64,000 nucleotides of DNA from Parietaria judaica (GCA_954871525.1 OX940865.1:14026606-14090605), one strand, 5' to 3'. Positions 12,161 through 23,460 are shown, counted from the stretch's first letter. Notes: generated from the sequence alone by a model not told the origin. A program made the numbers and translations.

Positions 12161-14147
12161 TAAAGTTTTCCAGAGATAAACATTTTATAAATACTTTCGA
12201 TATTTGACAATGTAAGGACTAGAGTATAGTGTATCAATTTTGTTGGTTTTCTTTTTCTTTCATATCCCAATTAGGCCTTCGAAGTTATTGGAACTCGCTC
12301 GCTCGTCACGGGACAACGCAATAATTAAACCACTAAATGCAACGGCACAAACACAAAAAGATATATATATATATATATACATGTATCGTGATTCACGTAT
12401 ATATTAGATACACACACAAAAAGATATATATATATATATATATATATATTGAGTTTTCATGGACCATGCAAAGAATATTATCGTTACCGCTATGTCTATT
12501 ATTTATTGCCATTTACCACTATAGGGATACTATTGGAATTTTTTATATGATATCACCAATATTGGTGACCCTTCTTGCTACTCTGATTAGGTACAAAAGT
12601 TGCTGTATTTTAAGATTATGGATCGGTTTAAATGGTGCAATGATGATAAGCTTATTAGAGTAATTGGCATTAACTCCTTAAATTTTGCTTCTTGGTCAAA
12701 TTCTATGCTTAAACATTTTTTTTCGGGTAGAAATGTTCTCTAAACATATAAAAATTAGCATGATATTGCTACAAAAAACGATGAAAATGTTTAGCATGTG
12801 TGCAATATTTGTCAATTTTATTGTTTTCTCTAACTTCTTAAGATTTTCATCATAACTTTTAGTTCCAAAATTATTTTTTAATTGATTTACAATAATTTCA
12901 CAATATAATCTATCGATCTTGTTTGAGAAGTAATTAATTAAAAAACTATAAGCAAGTCGTATTCGGCACTTCTGTCAATTTTACCGTTTATAGGTACTTT
13001 TAAAAGTTTATGGAACATTGATAAGAGTATAATAAATATCTAACAAGCGAAATAGAAAACTAACAAAGCGAAAATGCAAGGGAAAGAAGAAGAAAAATTA
13101 ACTTATAATATTATTTTTTATTATACAAAATTAAGAATAGAATAAATATCTAAGTGGGGTTAGATTAGTTATTGGAAAGCAATGACATTTTTTATGGTTA
13201 AGGTGCTTTGTTTGTGATGTAAGGAACAAACAAACAAAATTGTGCTAACAAGACCCATAATTATGCCATTTTCCTAAGAGGAAAGCCACTAAGTGAAGCA
13301 ACATAAAACCCACTTGGCTACTTGAAAATTAGCACTAAATAATAAATATCACATTTCAAAAGAAGTATAAAAAATAGTTTGTTGTGATTTTCCTTTGGTA
13401 TTGTTCAACATGTTACTAATTATGGGCCATTTTATTTAATTTTTATTCTTAATTCCACTATTTTAAATGGTCCCATACCCATTTAATAAGCCAAAATTTC
13501 CCTATGATGAACAAGAGACAAAAAAATTCAAAGAGCGAGGGAATCTTTGTCTCCAAAAAATTGCAATTGAAAAAAAAAATCAAGCTTTTGCTTGAAGGTT
13601 GAACCAATATAACTTTGATTTATATATCTTACAAAAATGTAGTTCATAATTTCATGGGAAAAAAAAGTGATTATTCTTTGTGTATGTCATGTTCATTAGG
13701 ATATGATATAGTAAGTCTTGAAGGCAAATTCTCAACCACTCATAGATTAATTAATATATGAATAGGATAGGACAATGATAATTGATAGTAAATTATATAT
13801 ATGATATTTAAAAATACATAAATAAATAAAAAATTGTGTGTACGATTTGTATAGTTGTAATTCCGTATGAAGCAGGGATGTGAAATAAAGACAGGCTAAG
13901 GCTATGAAATAAAGGAGCCCACTACCATTAATTATTGACCCAAGAGAACCAGCATTTAAATAGTGTTATGCCAAATATAATCATTTCCTGTCCTTCAGGC
14001 CTGCATATATAAATATATTTATTTTTACAACAATTTTATTATAGACAGATAAAATATATTATATGTAATATTCTGAAGGTAGTAAATAGTAACACTATTG
14101 TATATTGAATTTTGAAAAGAAAAAAAAAACCAAAATTTTAGATTTTG
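12161..14147. other. AT-rich intergenic sequence with (TA)n runs
   Basis: Contains two TA microsatellites at about 12362-12380 and 12424-12450, separated by a short cacacacaaaaag-like repeat. No gene or complete element could be supported. Confidence 0.5.
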
Positions 14148-14758
14148 GATGATAAAAAAATTACTTATTAACGTACCCAAGTTATTAGAAATAGGGTGAC
14201 ATAGAGTCAATTTTAAAAAATTATGACAAAAGTACTTAAGTTTATATTTTTAATGAATCGGTAGATCTCATTCACTTTTTTGTTACTTTTTCGTTGACGA
14301 TGTCAACAACGCAAATCACAGTGCTATTGAGGAGATAAACTTGGAATTCGAGAGAGAAAGTGAGAAGAAAAATAAGAATTTACGTGATTGATGTTAAAAA
14401 GAATTTGTGTTTATGTAGAGGTCTATTTTGATATTCGTGAGTTTGATTGTTTGAGTTTATTTGTTTGATTTGCGTTTACGTCGTCATTGACGGAAATAGT
14501 AAAAAAAAAAGAGAAATTGCTCTAAATAGCCAGATTGAAACATGAATTTAGCAAAATAGCCAAAGTTTGGTTAATTTTGTAAACTAACCAATTAACCTGA
14601 GGTGGCATATTAATAACAATTTTTATTCCTAAATACCCTTGAATTGATCATTTTAGTTTAATATTTTCGTAATTAATTAAAATGGTAGTTAAACTTATCA
14701 GCACAAATCAATGTATGATTAATTGTGCACAAATTTTGGAATTTAATTACAAATTTTG

Positions 14759-14762
<4 letters not shown>

Positions 14763-14845
<83 letters not shown>
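14763..14845. repeat. (CT)n microsatellite, about 41 units
   Basis: An uninterrupted CT run inside the Pack-MULE, next to the captured gene fragment. On the minus strand it reads as GA and produces a spurious Glu-Arg repeat tail if translated. Confidence 0.97.
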
Positions 14846-14847
<2 letters not shown>

Positions 14848-14949
14848 GTTCTCTTCTTCTATCTTTGAACCATAACAAGAGCTTCTCTCCTCCGAGCTTT
14901 GTCGGCCATGGAGGACGGCGCGGAGGCGAAGCACACCGTCCCGGTCATC

Positions 14950-15220
14950 ACCGATGGAGTTCACCAGCAAGGCGACGGCGGCGCGACGCACGGAACCCCG
15001 ACATGCTTGCCGCAGAGCGCGAGGTTCTCGGCGAACGACGACGCGTTCAAGCGGACCAGCGGCGAGCTCACCGGAAAAGCGGTTGTCGTGCAGCTCGAGG
15101 AAATAGAGGCGGCGGAGCTTGAGAATCTCCGGCGGAATCCCGGACGAGATGCGATTTTGTGCCAGATTGACGACCTTGAGGCGGTGAAGCTCGGAGAGCG
15201 TGGCCGGAAACTCTGAGCTT
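14950..15220 (-). pseudogene. LRR receptor-like kinase ectodomain fragment (PRK/At1g60630-like), frameshifted
   Basis: On the minus strand, one frame reads EFPATLSELHRLKVVNLAQN then ISSGIPPEILKLRRLYFLEL and HDNRFSGEL, which are consecutive leucine-rich repeats. After a frame change the sequence reads LVRLNASSFAENLALCGKH followed by VGVPC. That is the capping segment that follows the last repeat in this subfamily of inactive-type LRR kinases. No kinase domain, signal peptide or start is present. It is a captured, decayed fragment inside a MULE. Confidence 0.8.
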
Positions 15221-16259
15221 CTTCTCCGGGATGAACGAGGTCGGCAACTGTGCCGGCGCGGCAGCGAAGGTTTCGTCAATGGCCGTGGTCGCTGCGCCTG
15301 AAGTCGCCCTCGTTTTTCCACGTTTATTTTGTATTTAAATTTTAATAAGAATAAAGTGTTTATTCGTGTTAATTTTTGTGTTTATTCGTGTATCAAAGTG
15401 TTTATTCGTGTTAATTTTTGTGTTTATTTGTGTATCAAAGTGTTTATTCGTGTTAATTTTGTGTTTATTTGTGTATTAAAGTATTGATTTACGTTAATTC
15501 GTTGTTGATTTACGTTAATTTGCGTCTTTAATTTGTTGATATTTTTTGAAAAAAATAAATCCGAAAATTATATAAATGTTTTGAATTTAAAATTTGAATT
15601 ATATTAAAAAAAAAGGTTTGGTTTTGGTTGTTACCATATTTATAGCTATTTCAATTAATAGCAATATTTTCAATTAATGAAAATAAATGAATTTTTAAAT
15701 TTTATTAAAACATGAGGGTAATAAGGTAATTGGAATTCCATTTAAATGGTTAATTGGCTAGTTTACAAAATTAACCAAAGTTTGGCTATTTATCCAAAGC
15801 GCCCCAAAAAAAAAGTAATAAAAAGTGGACGAGGTCTACCGATTAACCGGAGAAAGTGAATTTAAATACTTTTGCTATAATTTTTCTTTTTTTGTAAATG
15901 ACTCTATGTCACTCTATTTCTGAATAACTTGAGTATTTTTGTCGATAAAACCCTATTTTTTATTATGTCATAGTTCAAATTTCAAAAGCCTATTAATTGG
16001 TTATTTTAAATATTTCAGATTCAATAAAGAAAAAGAAGCAAATTCCAATTTTATATTTTTCTTATAAAAAATATAATCACGGCTTCCCCGAAGTAGCTTG
16101 TGATCTATAAATATATTATATAAAATGTACTTTGTAAATTACTGTTAATATAGAAATGACAGTACATTTTCACCAAATTACCGGGTTCGAAACTCGAACA
16201 TGAACTTTTCTTAGGCATTAATGAAGCCAACATTCATCCAATTTTGATTCATAAGCATC

Positions 16260-16925
16260 TGTAATACTTTTGTCGCCCAAATCGCCTTCGCAGCCAGCTC
16301 CGGTCACGTCACCGATCACATGCAAACACCAAAAAACAAACAAGGAAACTTGGATCAGACCTTGAATCCAAGAGCATAAACGAAAATACAACTCTCAAAG
16401 ATCAAGAAAAGATTAGATCCCTGAAACGTGAATTTACAACCCGTCAGCTTGTCAGAATTCTATCCTTTCCCCAATCTCCTTTCTCTACTTCAAGTTTTCT
16501 TAGGTTTGAAAAACGTTTTGGACCTCTCAGCCTCACCAATGGACCAAGAACAAAACCAGAGACAAATCTCTCACACGATCAAGATGATCGAACGTTTTTC
16601 CCTCAAACCAATTCCCAAAACCTTTCAGAAGTAAGACGAAGAAGAAGAAGATTGATATGCCATTTTTCTCTCTGAAAACCCTAAGAAGACGAGCAAAGAA
16701 TCACGAGGAGAAAGGGGATCAAGCTCAGGCTTTATAAGAGAGAAGATGTAGGGTTTAGTTTCAGCCGTTAGATCGTTCTTAATGCACGGCCAAGATTAGT
16801 CCACATGTTTAAGGTCACTACAAATGAAGCTGAGCATAAAACGACATCAGTTCATGAGCATCCTAAAACAATGGGCTTTTTACAAGTACGTGGGCTTATA
16901 CGACATGGGCTTCACAATTCTTACA
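16260..16925 (-). repeat. 3' LTR of the copia element
   Basis: 666 bp. On the minus strand it begins TGTAAGAATT and ends AAAGTATTACA (TG...CA). A TATA-like TTATAAAG (minus strand) sits at about 16731-16738. It appears identical to 21699-22364. Confidence 0.97.
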
Positions 16926-16938
16926 AACTCCACCTTGA
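16926..16938 (-). promoter_or_regulatory. Polypurine tract of the copia element
   Basis: On the minus strand AAGGTGGAGTTTG directly precedes the 3' LTR, the expected position for plus-strand priming. Confidence 0.8.
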
Positions 16939-17024
16939 AGGCCATGCTGAAAGATATTCATTTCGCATCATTCGGGTTGTTGTGCGAATCGCACAACAGG
17001 GACTTACCTTTCCGGAATATGGGA

Positions 17025-20000
17025 CTAAGACTCTCCCACTTGTAACAAGTTCAAGCAATGCTTGAACTTAGTTACTGGAAGGATCTTCGTACCCATATCA
17101 GAGGGATTGTCTTCAGTGGCAATCTTCTCCACCTTGAGCGTACCTGTAGAAATTAACTTACGAACAAAGTGAAATCGCACATCAATGTGTTTTGTGCGTT
17201 CATGGTAAACAGGGTTTTTACTGAGATGAATTGCGCTTTGACTATCAGAAAATATAGTAACATTAGAACGTAATAGTCTAGCTTCTTTTAAAATACCCTG
17301 TAACCAAATAGACTCTTTCGTGCAATCGGCTAACGCTACATATTCTGCCTCGGTAGTAGATAACGCAACTACAGGCTGTAACTGAGATTTCCACACTATA
17401 CAATTACCCCCTAACGTAAACACATAAGCAGTAGTGGATTTCCTAGAGTCTCTATCACCCGCAAAATCTGAATCCACATAACCGACAAGGTTAAACTGGT
17501 CAGATTTTCTATATACAAGACCCACATCACATGTACTGTTTATATAATTAACTGACCACTTAAGAGCAGTCCAATGATCAATACCTGGGTTAGACATAAA
17601 TCTGCTAAGGAGGGAGATGCTATAAGACAAGTCAGGCCTAGTACTTATCATGGAATACATAATAGAACCAATAATATTTGCATAAGGCTTATCACACATC
17701 CTTACAATCTCAGATTCATTTCTAGGACATTGGCTCTTATCTAGAACATGATGACTAGCTAACGGCATACTCACAGGTTTATTTTTCTCATTCCCAAACT
17801 TTCCTATTAGTTTCTTAAGGTAAGGTTTTTGGTGAATCTTCAACATAGAATTATTTCTATCTCTATCTATAATCATGCCTAAGATCTTTTTAGCACAACC
17901 AAGATCTTTCATGTCAAATTCCATGCTAAGCTTGCCTTTAATGTCATTAATGCTACTAATTGATTTACTGATTAGTAGCATATCATCAACATATAAAAGT
18001 AAGTAGATTGGAGTTTCACCATCGAAATTAAAATAAAAACAACTGTCATAATTGCTACGGTTAAAACCAAGGCCAGTTATGAAAGTGTCAAAACGTTTGT
18101 ACCATTGCCTAGGCGATTGTTTTAAACCGTATAATGATTTTTTCAGTAAACAAACCTTATTTGGAAACTTTTTGTCTATAAAACCCTCTGGCTGAGCCAT
18201 GACAATCTCTTCGTCAAGCTCACCGTATAAAAACGCAGTAGTAACATCAAGTTGTTCTAATTCAAGGTCATTTTGTACAACATATGCAAGCATGATTCTA
18301 ATGGTTTTAAATTTAACAACGGGAGAAAATATTTCATTGTAATCTACCCCTTCTTTTTGTGTAAACCCCTTAGCTACAAGCCGAGCTTTATACCTAGGAG
18401 GATCATCGACATTAGTACCATCTTTTATCTTATATAGCCATTTGCATTGCACAACCTTTTTGTCCTTAGGTTTTGTAACTAGAACCCATGTTTGATTTAT
18501 CTTAAGGGAATTCATTTCACTCTTCATAGCTTCTACCCATTTCTCTTTCTGGTTCGATCGTATGGCTTCGGAATAGGTGCTTGGTTCATTTCCTTGAACA
18601 CTAAGGGCTGCCACTAGGGCTGAGTAAACTAAATCAGCGTAGGAGTACCGGGTGGGAGGCCTAATCTCTCTCCTATCCCTATCCCTAGCTAATAGGTAAT
18701 CACCTAACTCATCTTGGTTAGTGTTTTCTGCCTGAACAACAGTTTCCAAAGTGTTGTTATCTTCCTCAGGCAGCTCATCATTATTACCCTCACCTACCTC
18801 TACATGGGCGGGATCATTAGCTCCATACTCATTCTCACCTATTCCTACGGGGTTTTCTAGCTCCACATCAAAAGAAGTGCTCTCGGGTATTTCTATATTC
18901 TCACTAGTCGGGTTGTTATTTTCTGACTTACAAGGGAAGGATAGCTCATTAAAGATTACATCTCTACTTACAATGATTTTTACCCCTCCAACTTCCCTTT
19001 CCCAAAGTCTATACCCTTTTGTTCCATGTGGTTGTTGGTAGCCTAGAAAAACACACTTCAATGATCTAGGATCTAGTTTACCCTCTCTATTGTGAGCATA
19101 GGCAGCGCACCCAAAAATTCTAAGATGGCTAAAATTTGGTTTCCTATTGTTCCATATTTCTAAAGGACATTTCAGGTTAAGAGCAGAGGATGGACTATGG
19201 TTTATAAGATAGGCAGCAGTGAATAATGCCTCACCCCAAAAAGATTTAGGGAGACCGGAAGTGAATAAGAGACACCTTACCTTTTCAAGGAGGGTTCTAT
19301 TCATTCTTTCGGCCACACCATTCTGTTGGGGAGTTTTTCTAACAGTTCTATGTCTTAAAATACCAAAAGCCTTACAGTAATTATCAAATTCCTCATTGCA
19401 AAATTCTAATCCGTTATCTGTCCTAAGCCCTTTAAGATTCTTACCAACCTGATTTTCTTCTAGTGTTTTCCACTCCTTAAATCTAGTAAAAGCCTCATCT
19501 TTTGTTTTAAGAAGGTAAACCCAAACTCTCCTAGAAAAGTCATCAACAATGCTTAAGAAGAATCTGTTATTACCATGTGAAGGGCACTTCTCGGGCCCCC
19601 AAAGATCAGCGTGAATGTAGTCTAATCTTTGGGTCGAGAGGTGGGTGCCCTTTCCGAAACTAAAACGATGTTGTTTACCGAGAACACATGGTTCGCAGAA
19701 ATTTAGTTCGGTTAGAAGGAACTTACCTAACATTCCATTGCTGTGAAGTACTTTAAGCCCTTTTGAGCTCATGTGCCCGAGTCTAAGGTGCCACTTCTCA
19801 GTCTCTGAAAGGTTAGTATCAACAGAAACAACATTTGCAGTGGGGTATTCACTTGAACCATCTAAAATATATATACCATTCAGCTTAACACTAGACAGAA
19901 CATGCTTGTTTCCTTTGTAAATATTTAGAACACCATTTCCACCACTGAACTTACATCCTAGGTCATCTAGCTCACCCAGAGAGATCAGGTTCCTTTTCAA

Positions 20001-21092
20001 ACATGGAATATATCTAACTTTTTGAATCTTAACCCTATTTCCATTAGTTAGACTAAGAACTATAGAACCTATACCAACAACATCACAATGATCATCATTC
20101 CCCATATAAACCGATTCTCCATTTTTTGATTCAATTAAATCACAGAAGGCAGATTTATCCGGTGACATATGAAAAGAACATCCAGAATCAACAATCCACT
20201 TGTCACTGACAGATTCATCAGTAGCACACAACACATCATAATAACCACGATCAATTTTGCAATTAGAAGGTACACTGGTAGTACAAAGAACCTCAAAATA
20301 ATCATGATCAGTTTTAGAACAAGAAGCAATATTTGACTCATTATTTTGTTTAGATTTTTTCAACCAGTCAAAACAGTTCTTTTTCAAATGTCCCGGTTTA
20401 CCACAATGAAAACACTTTCTGGTTTCTGTGTCATTTTTCTGAAAAATCTTTTTCTTCTTACTCTTCTTATATCCTTGGGAGGATGTAGAAGGGTTTCCCT
20501 TAACGAACAAGCTACTTCCAGTTTTCCTGCTTAATTTCAACTCTAGTTCTCTAGCTTTAAGCCCTGATAATATCAGCTCAATTTTCGGAATAGTACCAGT
20601 GTATTGGAGAGCATTTTTTACAACTTGGTACTGTTCCGGAAGAGAGTTTAAAAGAATTAGGGCCAAGCTAGAACTAGATAGTTCATCTTCAGTGCCTTTT
20701 AGCAATAGAGACAGTTTTAAAAATTCATCTACGTTGTCATCTATTGATTTGGCACTGTCCATTTTGTAAGCCATTAAAGCACCCTTGACATATATTAAAT
20801 TAGGTGCAGTATGAGACGAGTATAAAGATTCGAGTTTACCCCACAGTTCAATTGCAGTGTCAGCACCGTCTACCTTCCTTAGTACTGTATCAGATAGACT
20901 AAGAACCATGAGGTTGTAGGCTTCTTCAATTATTTCAGCCTTCTTCTCTTTCTGTTCACTTTTCCACTTCGTCTCATCAAGTTCTAAAGCGATGAGGACT
21001 TTGTTATGAGATAACAAAGCCCTCATCCTTTTCTTCCAGCTTCCAAAATCGATTTTTCCATCATACGGAGTTATCTCAAACTTAGATCCCAT
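17025..21092 (-). CDS. Ty1/copia gag-pol polyprotein, intact
   Basis: A single open frame of 1355 residues starts at MGSKFEITPYDG (21092). A further in-frame ATG 7 codons upstream is less likely. Domains in order: GAG with a CCHC knuckle CFHCGKPGHLKKNC (about residue 226); aspartic protease WIVDSGCSFHM (about 300); integrase zinc region HLRLGHMS...CEPCVLGK and core beginning YIHADLWGP; reverse transcriptase with YVDDMLLI (about 1032); RNase H with STTEAEYVALADCTKE and ending near DMGTKI. This order (integrase before reverse transcriptase) defines Ty1/copia, and the N-terminal GAG resembles the Tork/Tnt1 lineage. No stop or frameshift was found. Confidence 0.97.
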   Translation of the reverse strand: MGSKFEITPYDGKIDFGSWKKRMRALLSHNKVLIALELDETKWKSEQKEKKAEIIEEAYNLMVLSLSDTVLRKVDGADTAIELWGKLESLYSSHTAPNLIYVKGALMAYKMDSAKSIDDNVDEFLKLSLLLKGTEDELSSSSLALILLNSLPEQYQVVKNALQYTGTIPKIELILSGLKARELELKLSRKTGSSLFVKGNPSTSSQGYKKSKKKKIFQKNDTETRKCFHCGKPGHLKKNCFDWLKKSKQNNESNIASCSKTDHDYFEVLCTTSVPSNCKIDRGYYDVLCATDESVSDKWIVDSGCSFHMSPDKSAFCDLIESKNGESVYMGNDDHCDVVGIGSIVLSLTNGNRVKIQKVRYIPCLKRNLISLGELDDLGCKFSGGNGVLNIYKGNKHVLSSVKLNGIYILDGSSEYPTANVVSVDTNLSETEKWHLRLGHMSSKGLKVLHSNGMLGKFLLTELNFCEPCVLGKQHRFSFGKGTHLSTQRLDYIHADLWGPEKCPSHGNNRFFLSIVDDFSRRVWVYLLKTKDEAFTRFKEWKTLEENQVGKNLKGLRTDNGLEFCNEEFDNYCKAFGILRHRTVRKTPQQNGVAERMNRTLLEKVRCLLFTSGLPKSFWGEALFTAAYLINHSPSSALNLKCPLEIWNNRKPNFSHLRIFGCAAYAHNREGKLDPRSLKCVFLGYQQPHGTKGYRLWEREVGGVKIIVSRDVIFNELSFPCKSENNNPTSENIEIPESTSFDVELENPVGIGENEYGANDPAHVEVGEGNNDELPEEDNNTLETVVQAENTNQDELGDYLLARDRDRREIRPPTRYSYADLVYSALVAALSVQGNEPSTYSEAIRSNQKEKWVEAMKSEMNSLKINQTWVLVTKPKDKKVVQCKWLYKIKDGTNVDDPPRYKARLVAKGFTQKEGVDYNEIFSPVVKFKTIRIMLAYVVQNDLELEQLDVTTAFLYGELDEEIVMAQPEGFIDKKFPNKVCLLKKSLYGLKQSPRQWYKRFDTFITGLGFNRSNYDSCFYFNFDGETPIYLLLYVDDMLLISKSISSINDIKGKLSMEFDMKDLGCAKKILGMIIDRDRNNSMLKIHQKPYLKKLIGKFGNEKNKPVSMPLASHHVLDKSQCPRNESEIVRMCDKPYANIIGSIMYSMISTRPDLSYSISLLSRFMSNPGIDHWTALKWSVNYINSTCDVGLVYRKSDQFNLVGYVDSDFAGDRDSRKSTTAYVFTLGGNCIVWKSQLQPVVALSTTEAEYVALADCTKESIWLQGILKEARLLRSNVTIFSDSQSAIHLSKNPVYHERTKHIDVRFHFVRKLISTGTLKVEKIATEDNPSDMGTKILPVTKFKHCLNLLQVGES

Positions 21093-21686
21093 CCTGCAAA
21101 ATTGAAGACACAAGACTGGCCAGGAATTGCGCTACAAAAACTTATATAAAATAAACGGGAACCAGAGAAGAAAGATATCTCTATGAATATCAATGAACAG
21201 ACTTATTTTATACTAAAATTTCAAGAAAACAAGATACAGATCCGACTGAGAATATAAAGATAAAAAGATCTTGAAATATATAATTGCACCCAAAGATTAA
21301 AACAAATTATTTTTGGTCTCTGGAGCACAAGAAATACAATATATCAAGAATTTTATAGAGGTATATATATACATATATTCAACCAGATCTGCACAATAAA
21401 ATCAGCTTTGAACACAAGTTTTATTCAAGAATTGTATGAAAAGATTTCAACCAAACTATTCACAAATTCTCAGACACAGAACGAGAATGAAAGATTCACG
21501 TTCTAACGAATTAATAGGAGACACGATTATCAAGGACTTATTCAGATCGTAACATGGAACAAAGTTACCCGAAGAGCTGGATTTGTTTTTCGGCGCCGAT
21601 CTTCGAAGGAGATGACGAACCACGAATTTGCTTCGTCACCGGATCTTCGACAGGGACAGCGACCACGAACGACGGCTCGAGGTAGG

Positions 21687-21698
21687 CTCTGATACCAC
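21687..21698 (-). promoter_or_regulatory. Primer-binding site, initiator tRNA-Met type
   Basis: On the minus strand TGGTATCAGAGC lies one base after the 5' LTR. It matches the 3' end complement of plant initiator methionyl-tRNA, the usual primer for copia elements. Confidence 0.95.
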
Positions 21699-22364
21699 TG
21701 TAATACTTTTGTCGCCCAAATCGCCTTCGCAGCCAGCTCCGGTCACGTCACCGATCACATGCAAACACCAAAAAACAAACAAGGAAACTTGGATCAGACC
21801 TTGAATCCAAGAGCATAAACGAAAATACAACTCTCAAAGATCAAGAAAAGATTAGATCCCTGAAACGTGAATTTACAACCCGTCAGCTTGTCAGAATTCT
21901 ATCCTTTCCCCAATCTCCTTTCTCTACTTCAAGTTTTCTTAGGTTTGAAAAACGTTTTGGACCTCTCAGCCTCACCAATGGACCAAGAACAAAACCAGAG
22001 ACAAATCTCTCACACGATCAAGATGATCGAACGTTTTTCCCTCAAACCAATTCCCAAAACCTTTCAGAAGTAAGACGAAGAAGAAGAAGATTGATATGCC
22101 ATTTTTCTCTCTGAAAACCCTAAGAAGACGAGCAAAGAATCACGAGGAGAAAGGGGATCAAGCTCAGGCTTTATAAGAGAGAAGATGTAGGGTTTAGTTT
22201 CAGCCGTTAGATCGTTCTTAATGCACGGCCAAGATTAGTCCACATGTTTAAGGTCACTACAAATGAAGCTGAGCATAAAACGACATCAGTTCATGAGCAT
22301 CCTAAAACAATGGGCTTTTTACAAGTACGTGGGCTTATACGACATGGGCTTCACAATTCTTACA
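21699..22364 (-). repeat. 5' LTR of the copia element
   Basis: 666 bp, same length and apparently the same sequence as the 3' LTR. A TATA-like TTATAAAG on the minus strand lies at about 22170-22177. Confidence 0.97.
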
Positions 22365-22536
22365 GCATCTTATTGTATTGTCAACATACATTGCTTTAGT
22401 ATGGTTGATAAAGATACGATCATATGATAACCAACAGAAAAACACACATTGTTATATAATTGATTAAGAAACTAGACAACCAAAAAACATGAATAATCTT
22501 CAAATAAAATACATATAATCAATAACTAAAACCTAA

Positions 22537-23460
22537 TCATCCAACTAATACATAAACAGCATATATAATTCCAGGAATATACCCCAGAAGGGTCAGCAAC
22601 AACGAGATCCAAAATTCCACCTGCACACAAAAATATTAAGAAAAATGTGAGTTGATTATTATATACTTAATAGGGGTGAAACCGGAACCGCGAGTCGAGA
22701 TTATGACAATTTCCGTATCCGGTCCCAGTTCTCCTAGAGCTTCGGAAACTTGTTACGGTACCGATTTTGAAACAATTTTTTTTTTCCAGGTAAAAACGTC
22801 GGTTTATAACAGATGAATCTGGTTTTGTATAGGGAAAATCCCAATTTAAACCGAGAATTGCCAATTTCAAACTGACAAATACAATTTATTACTAAATATA
22901 CTAATATTGTAAAATAAAATCGAGTTTCTCGAATTATTGGGACCGCCGAAATTATAAAAATAAAAATAAAAAACTGTTTGAGACTTTGAGTTCTATGAAC
23001 TTACTTGAAGCAATAGCTATTTAGTACAAAAAATAATCGAAAGTTCTCTGTTTTCTATTTCACTTTTATTCGCAAGTTTAGATATTTTCATTTATATTAT
23101 TACGTACGAAATGGGCCGTTGCATGTTCTTTTGAGTCTCAATTGCGATGGACCTTTATTTTCACCAAAAATTACACCAAATAAATTAAAAAATAATAGAA
23201 ATCGGAACCAAATTTAGTGAAAACCGGTCCCGATTCACCCAAAAAAAAAAAAAAAAACAATATATATTTAGACCGGCGTGGGTAAGAAACCCTAAATGAT
23301 GTTGCATTAGAGTTTCACCCATAATTTCATCGTACGTGGTGAAAATGAAAATAAAAGAAAGTAAGAAATAATGAGTTACCCCACAGCCATATCTGAGGAA
23401 GACACCAACAGGTGGGAGAATAATGGCGAGTATGATCTCCAGGAACGTCTCTGATCCCAT
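22537..23460 (-). CDS. RCI2: RCI2/PMP3/LTI6-type small hydrophobic membrane protein
   Basis: Two exons on the minus strand. Exon 1 is 23460-23380 (MGSETFLEIILAIILPPVGV then FLRYGCG, donor GTAACT). Exon 2 is 22620-22537 (acceptor TGTGCAG; VEFWISLLLTLLGYIPGIIY then AVYVLVG, stop TGA). Together they encode 54 residues, the exact size of the family, with two membrane segments and the conserved ILPPxGVFLRxGC and LGYIPGIIYA motifs. In plants and yeast these proteins sit in the plasma membrane, and loss causes hyperpolarisation and ion sensitivity; many are induced by cold or salt. The 759-bp intron contains a MITE-like insertion, and a copia element lies just beyond the 3' end. A GA microsatellite occurs in the 5'UTR near 23505-23520. 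Which RCI2 paralogue this is cannot be decided. Confidence 0.96.
22671..23239. mobile_element. Probable hAT-type MITE in the RCI2 intron
   Basis: The left end aggggtgaaaccggaaccg and the reversed right end gggtgaatcgggaccggtt are imperfect inverted copies. The interior is rich in CCGG-type motifs. No target duplication was seen; the right flank is a poly-A run. Confidence 0.5.

Larger units (their letters stand above)
14511..15805. mobile_element. Pack-MULE carrying a host receptor-kinase fragment
   Basis: The ends are inverted copies sharing the block aaatagcc...caaagtttggtta, attttgtaaacta and ccaattaacc (left about 14524-14597, right about 15740-15800 reversed). Nine-base A runs at 14502-14510 and 15806-15814 could be the 9-bp duplication but are low-complexity. 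The GC-rich interior (14880-15310) is a fragment of a leucine-rich-repeat receptor kinase gene, next to a long CT microsatellite. A second family member with a clearer duplication lies at 51773-53972, sharing about 90% of the terminal sequence. A MULE with host gene sequence between its TIRs is by definition a Pack-MULE. Confidence 0.8.
14148..15960. mobile_element. TIR element (MITE-like) split by a later Pack-MULE insertion
   Basis: Outside the Pack-MULE, the two flanks are inverted copies of each other. The left arm (about 14165-14295) carries cccaagttattagaaatag and gacatagagtcaattt. The right arm, read in reverse complement, carries ctcaagttattcagaaatag and gacatagagtcattta. Both then share caaaagta and aatcggtaga blocks. 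Removing the insertion leaves an element of about 520 bp. The exact outer ends and TSD were not resolved. Confidence 0.65.
16255..22369 (-). mobile_element. Complete Ty1/copia retrotransposon (Tork-like) with target duplication GCATC
   Basis: The element spans 16260-22364, flanked by the 5-bp duplications GCATC at 16255-16259 and 22365-22369. Both LTRs are 666 bp and I saw no difference between them on reading. The coding strand is minus, so the 5' LTR is the right-hand one. The primer-binding site follows it, a polypurine tract precedes the left LTR, and an uninterrupted gag-pol frame lies between. Everything needed for autonomous movement appears present, which points to a recent insertion. 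It lies about 170 bp downstream of the RCI2 stop codon. Confidence 0.97.

Noticed and set aside
12337..12663. Plus-strand frame of 108 codons
   Set aside because: Half of it is translated TA microsatellite and the rest has no conserved feature.
14743..15321. Open frame of 192 codons on the minus strand containing leucine-rich repeats
   Set aside because: Its tail is a translated GA microsatellite, the receptor sequence changes frame midway and it sits inside a MULE. It is a captured fragment, not a gene.
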